Source: Chelydra serpentina
Lineage: Eukaryota; Chordata; Testudines; Chelydridae
Direction of reading: 5' to 3'
Length of the DNA stretch: 64,000 bases
NCBI GenBank assembly: GCA_037349315.1
Contig: JBAIAC010000260.1
Span: 124,001-188,000, forward strand
A program made the translations under genes and the position numbers. The notes under the pieces were generated by a model. The model saw only the letters and a program-made list of their open reading frames with translations, was not told the origin of the DNA and made no database searches. Below are positions 62,601 to 64,000 of the stretch, in pieces (within the stretch, counting starts at the first letter, position 1; each line of letters begins with the position of its first letter).

Positions 62601-64000
62601 GCAGGCTCGGTGGTGCCCTCGGGTGTTGGTACGGTAGCTGGGGTTGCAAGCGCTGGACTCAGTGCTGGCAATGGTTCTGGTGCTGGTTGTTTCGTCTGTT
62701 CCAGTTCCGAGACTGGCTTGGGTTGGGTTTCTGTGATTGGATCCACGACGGCTGTTGCAGTCGTTGGCAGGGTAGAGCTAGGTGTGACAGCTTGCTTAGC
62801 CTGGCTGCGGGTGACCATTCCCACCCTCTTGGCTAGCTTCACACAATTGGTCAAATCTTCCCCCAGCAACATGGGAATTGGATAATCATCATAGACTGCA
62901 AAAGTCCAATTTCCTGACCAGCCCTTGTACTGGACAGGCAACACGGCTGTAGGTAAATTAAAAGAGTTGGACTTGAAGGGTTGAATTGTCACTTGTGCCT
63001 CTGGGTTGATTAAGCTGGGGTCCACTAAGGATTTGTGGATAGCCGACACTTGTGCTCCGGTGTCCCTCCACGCTGTAACCCTTTTTCCGCCCACACTCAC
63101 CGTTTCCCTTCGTTCCAAGGGTATCTGGGAGGCATCTGGGCCTGAGGACCTTTGGTGTGACCCCGGTGCAATGAACTGTATTTTGTTGGGGTTCTTGGGG
63201 CAGTTGGCCTTCACATGCCCCAATTCGTTACATTTGAAACATCGCCCAGCTGACTGGTCAGTGGGGCGAGGTGGGTTGCTGGAGAATGGGGTGGTGGGGC
63301 AATAAGGGGTCTGGGTTTTCCCTTGTGGGGCCTTGGGCTGCTCCTGGTGAGGGGATGTGGTCTCGGGTTTTCCTTTCTGGTATCTCCCCAAACTATGACC
63401 AGGGTTGTTCCTCTCTGCTTCCTGCACCCCTTGTGTACCAAATTTCCCTGCCCCTCTGCTGATCTGGGACTGTTCGTATTGATCAGCATAAGCAGCAAGG
63501 CTGTCTGCTGAGTCCATTTTCTTATCCCATAAACACTGTCTTATATCATCCTTGGACATATTCAGGAATTGTTCCTGAGCCATCAAATCACACACTCCTT
63601 CAAAGCTAGTAACATTCCTTCCCTTGACCCATTTTTTTAACAGCTCCTTTATCCGGTTTACATAAGCTACATTACTTAGTCCAGGCCCTCGGATAAGGGT
63701 TCGAAATTTTACTCTGTAAGTTTCAGGTGTAACTTGAAATTGTTTTAAAACCAAATCCTTGAATTTCTCATAGTCAGAAGCCTCATCAATAGGCATGTCA
63801 TTGAATATGTCCAGAGCACTTCCAGTCAACTTTGCTACCAATAGGGTCATTTTGTGATCATCAGGAATGTGATGGAGATTGCATAGTCTCTCAAAGGTGA
63901 GAAAATATTCAGCAATATCACGGGATTCATCATACGGTGGACATAGTCGCTCCCATTTGTGGATTGTTGGGGAAGGATTATTAGTGTTATCCGGTAGATT
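59648..64000 (-). CDS. Gag-Pol polyprotein of a Gmr1-like gypsy retrotransposon (5' partial)
   Basis: The frame is open from the right window edge (about 1450 codons; the first internal Met is at 63850 and residues are numbered from it). In order: gag capsid-like region; CCHC knuckle CFKCNELGHVKANC (about 204-217); aspartic protease DTGA (about 263); a proline/threonine-rich linker (350-490); integrase zinc domain with H551, H557, C587, C590; integrase core D620, D680, E716, giving D-D(35)-E; reverse transcriptase with LDLTKGYW (about 1063) and catalytic YLDD (about 1125); RNase H with TTDAS (about 1275), ECYAI and TDHAALKW; stop. Placing integrase before RT is unusual for gypsy elements and matches Gmr1. 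All catalytic residues seen are intact and there is no gag/pol frameshift. It may encode a working element. Exact residue numbers are approximate. Confidence 0.93.
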   Translation of the reverse strand, partial: NLPDNTNNPSPTIHKWERLCPPYDESRDIAEYFLTFERLCNLHHIPDDHKMTLLVAKLTGSALDIFNDMPIDEASDYEKFKDLVLKQFQVTPETYRVKFRTLIRGPGLSNVAYVNRIKELLKKWVKGRNVTSFEGVCDLMAQEQFLNMSKDDIRQCLWDKKMDSADSLAAYADQYEQSQISRGAGKFGTQGVQEAERNNPGHSLGRYQKGKPETTSPHQEQPKAPQGKTQTPYCPTTPFSSNPPRPTDQSAGRCFKCNELGHVKANCPKNPNKIQFIAPGSHQRSSGPDASQIPLERRETVSVGGKRVTAWRDTGAQVSAIHKSLVDPSLINPEAQVTIQPFKSNSFNLPTAVLPVQYKGWSGNWTFAVYDDYPIPMLLGEDLTNCVKLAKRVGMVTRSQAKQAVTPSSTLPTTATAVVDPITETQPKPVSELEQTKQPAPEPLPALSPALATPATVPTPEGTTEPAMAAATDNSIQEAQPEPELPHCAPAESGSQSTETTPSPTSLPEGPSPGLQPSEELMSPASREQFQAEQEADESLQRAWTVGRSTPLPLSSSNQSRFVIEKGLLYKETLSGGHQEDWRPQRQLVVPTKYRLKLLSLAHDHPSGHAGVNRTKDRLGRSFHWEGMGKDVSTYVRSCEVCQRVGKPQDQVKAPLQPLPIIEVPFQRVAVDILGPFPKKTPRGKQYILTFMDFATQWPEAVALSNTRAKSVCQALTEIFARVGWPADILTDSGTNFLAGSMKSLWEAHGVNHLVATPYHHQTNGLVEKFNGTLGAMIRKFVNQHSNDWDLVLQQLLFAYRAVPHPSLGFSPFELVYGREVKGPLQLVKQQWEGFTPSSETNILDFVSNLQNTLRDSLALARENLKGAQEEQKAWYDKHARERSFKVGDQVMVLKALRAHKMEASWEGPFTVQERLGAVNYLIAFPTTTLKPKVYHVNSLKPFFPRELKVCQFTAQGAEDAEWPEGVYYEGKNDGAVEEVNLSMTLGRMQRQQIQELCTKFAPMFSAIPGLTERAYHSIDTGNAHPIRARPYRVAPHAKTAIEREVQDMLQMGIIRPSSSAWASPVVLVPKPDGEIRFCVDYRTLNAVTCPDNYPMPRTDELLEKLGRAQFISTLDLTKGYWQVPLDESAKEKSAFITHVGLYEFNVLPFGLRNAPATFQKLVDSLLAGLGESAVAYLDDVAIFSDSWAEHLEHLQKVFERIREAGLTVKAKKCQIGLNRVTYLGHQVGQGTINPLQAKVEAIQKWPVPKSKKQVQSFLGLAGYYRRFVPHYSQIAAPLTDLTRKNQPNAVQWTDECRKAFNQLKATLMSDPVLRAPDFDKPFLVTTDASERGVGAVLMQEGPDQEFHPVVFLSKKLSERESHWSISEKECYAIVYALEKLRPYVWGRRFHLQTDHAALKWLNTAKGNNKKLLRWSLALQDFDFEIQHISGASNKVADALSRESFPEPTG

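Larger units (their letters stand above)
58685..64000 (-). mobile_element. Ty3/gypsy retrotransposon, Gmr1-like (gag-PR-INT-RT-RH), 5' end outside window
   Basis: On the minus strand, the gag-pol frame enters from the right window edge and stops at 59648. A 149-base 3' UTR, a purine tract GGGGGGCG and an 814-bp LTR (58685-59498) follow. The 5' LTR and primer site lie beyond 64000. Domain order is copia-like, as in Gmr1 elements. The frame is intact throughout, suggesting recent insertion. Confidence 0.92.

Overview
The window is vertebrate nuclear DNA, most likely from a cryptodiran turtle. The best evidence is several copies of a tRNA-derived SINE whose 3' end matches the CR1 LINE tail, the structure known for the turtle Cry/PolIII SINE family. 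CR1 LINE pieces, MIR-like SINEs, hAT-type MITEs and LTR retrotransposons support this. There is no bacterial-style gene layout. Most long open frames come from GC-rich minisatellites, which lack stop codons, not from genes.

The main content is a tRNA gene cluster with about 30 loci, intact, decayed or broken: initiator Met, Asn, Ser, Thr, Arg, Val, Lys, Phe, Ala, Gly and a Tyr half. Many sit in duplicated blocks. An iMet(-)/Asn(+) module recurs near 6.2-7.0, 39.4-39.7 (inverted), 44.2-44.5 and 55.8-56.4 kb, with iMet alone at 14.7 kb. Three tRNA genes are cut by retroelements: Lys by a solo LTR, Arg by a SINE and Asn by a CR1 LINE. Protein-gene traces are few: a truncated butyrophilin/TRIM-type B30.2 exon (37.8-38.1 kb), a histone H1 pseudogene (50.6-51.0 kb), a C2H2 zinc-finger remnant (31.6-31.7 kb) and CpG-rich promoter-like blocks (27.8-28.1 and 31.7-32.6 kb). 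tRNAs, butyrophilins, linker histones and zinc fingers together resemble the extended MHC class I region of mammals. That link is an inference.

Layout: 0-12 kb, tRNA-rich duplications, two LTR copies and the 5' end of a gypsy element. 12-14 kb, a diverged LTR and a 46-bp minisatellite. 14-19 kb, more tRNA copies and unassigned DNA. 19.7-21.4 kb, a 57-bp minisatellite. 21.4-23.6 kb, a second copy of the 1.9-3.0 kb block and a large solo LTR. 25.5-28.7 kb, G-rich minisatellite, promoter-like island and GC-box array. 29-36 kb, CR1, zinc-finger remnant, CCAAT-box island, solo LTR and hAT elements. 36.7-38.1 kb, minisatellite and B30.2 exon. 38.6-48.9 kb, an inverted and nested duplication zone with a 55-bp minisatellite related to the 57-bp one. 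49-56 kb, H1 pseudogene, old SINE/LINE fragments and tRNAs. 56.4-58.7 kb, LINE remnants. 58.7-64 kb, a minus-strand Ty3/gypsy retrotransposon with a long intact gag-pol frame that leaves the window.

The most notable item is that gypsy element. Its pol order is protease, integrase, reverse transcriptase, RNase H. This is the copia-like order of Gmr1-type elements, not the usual gypsy order.
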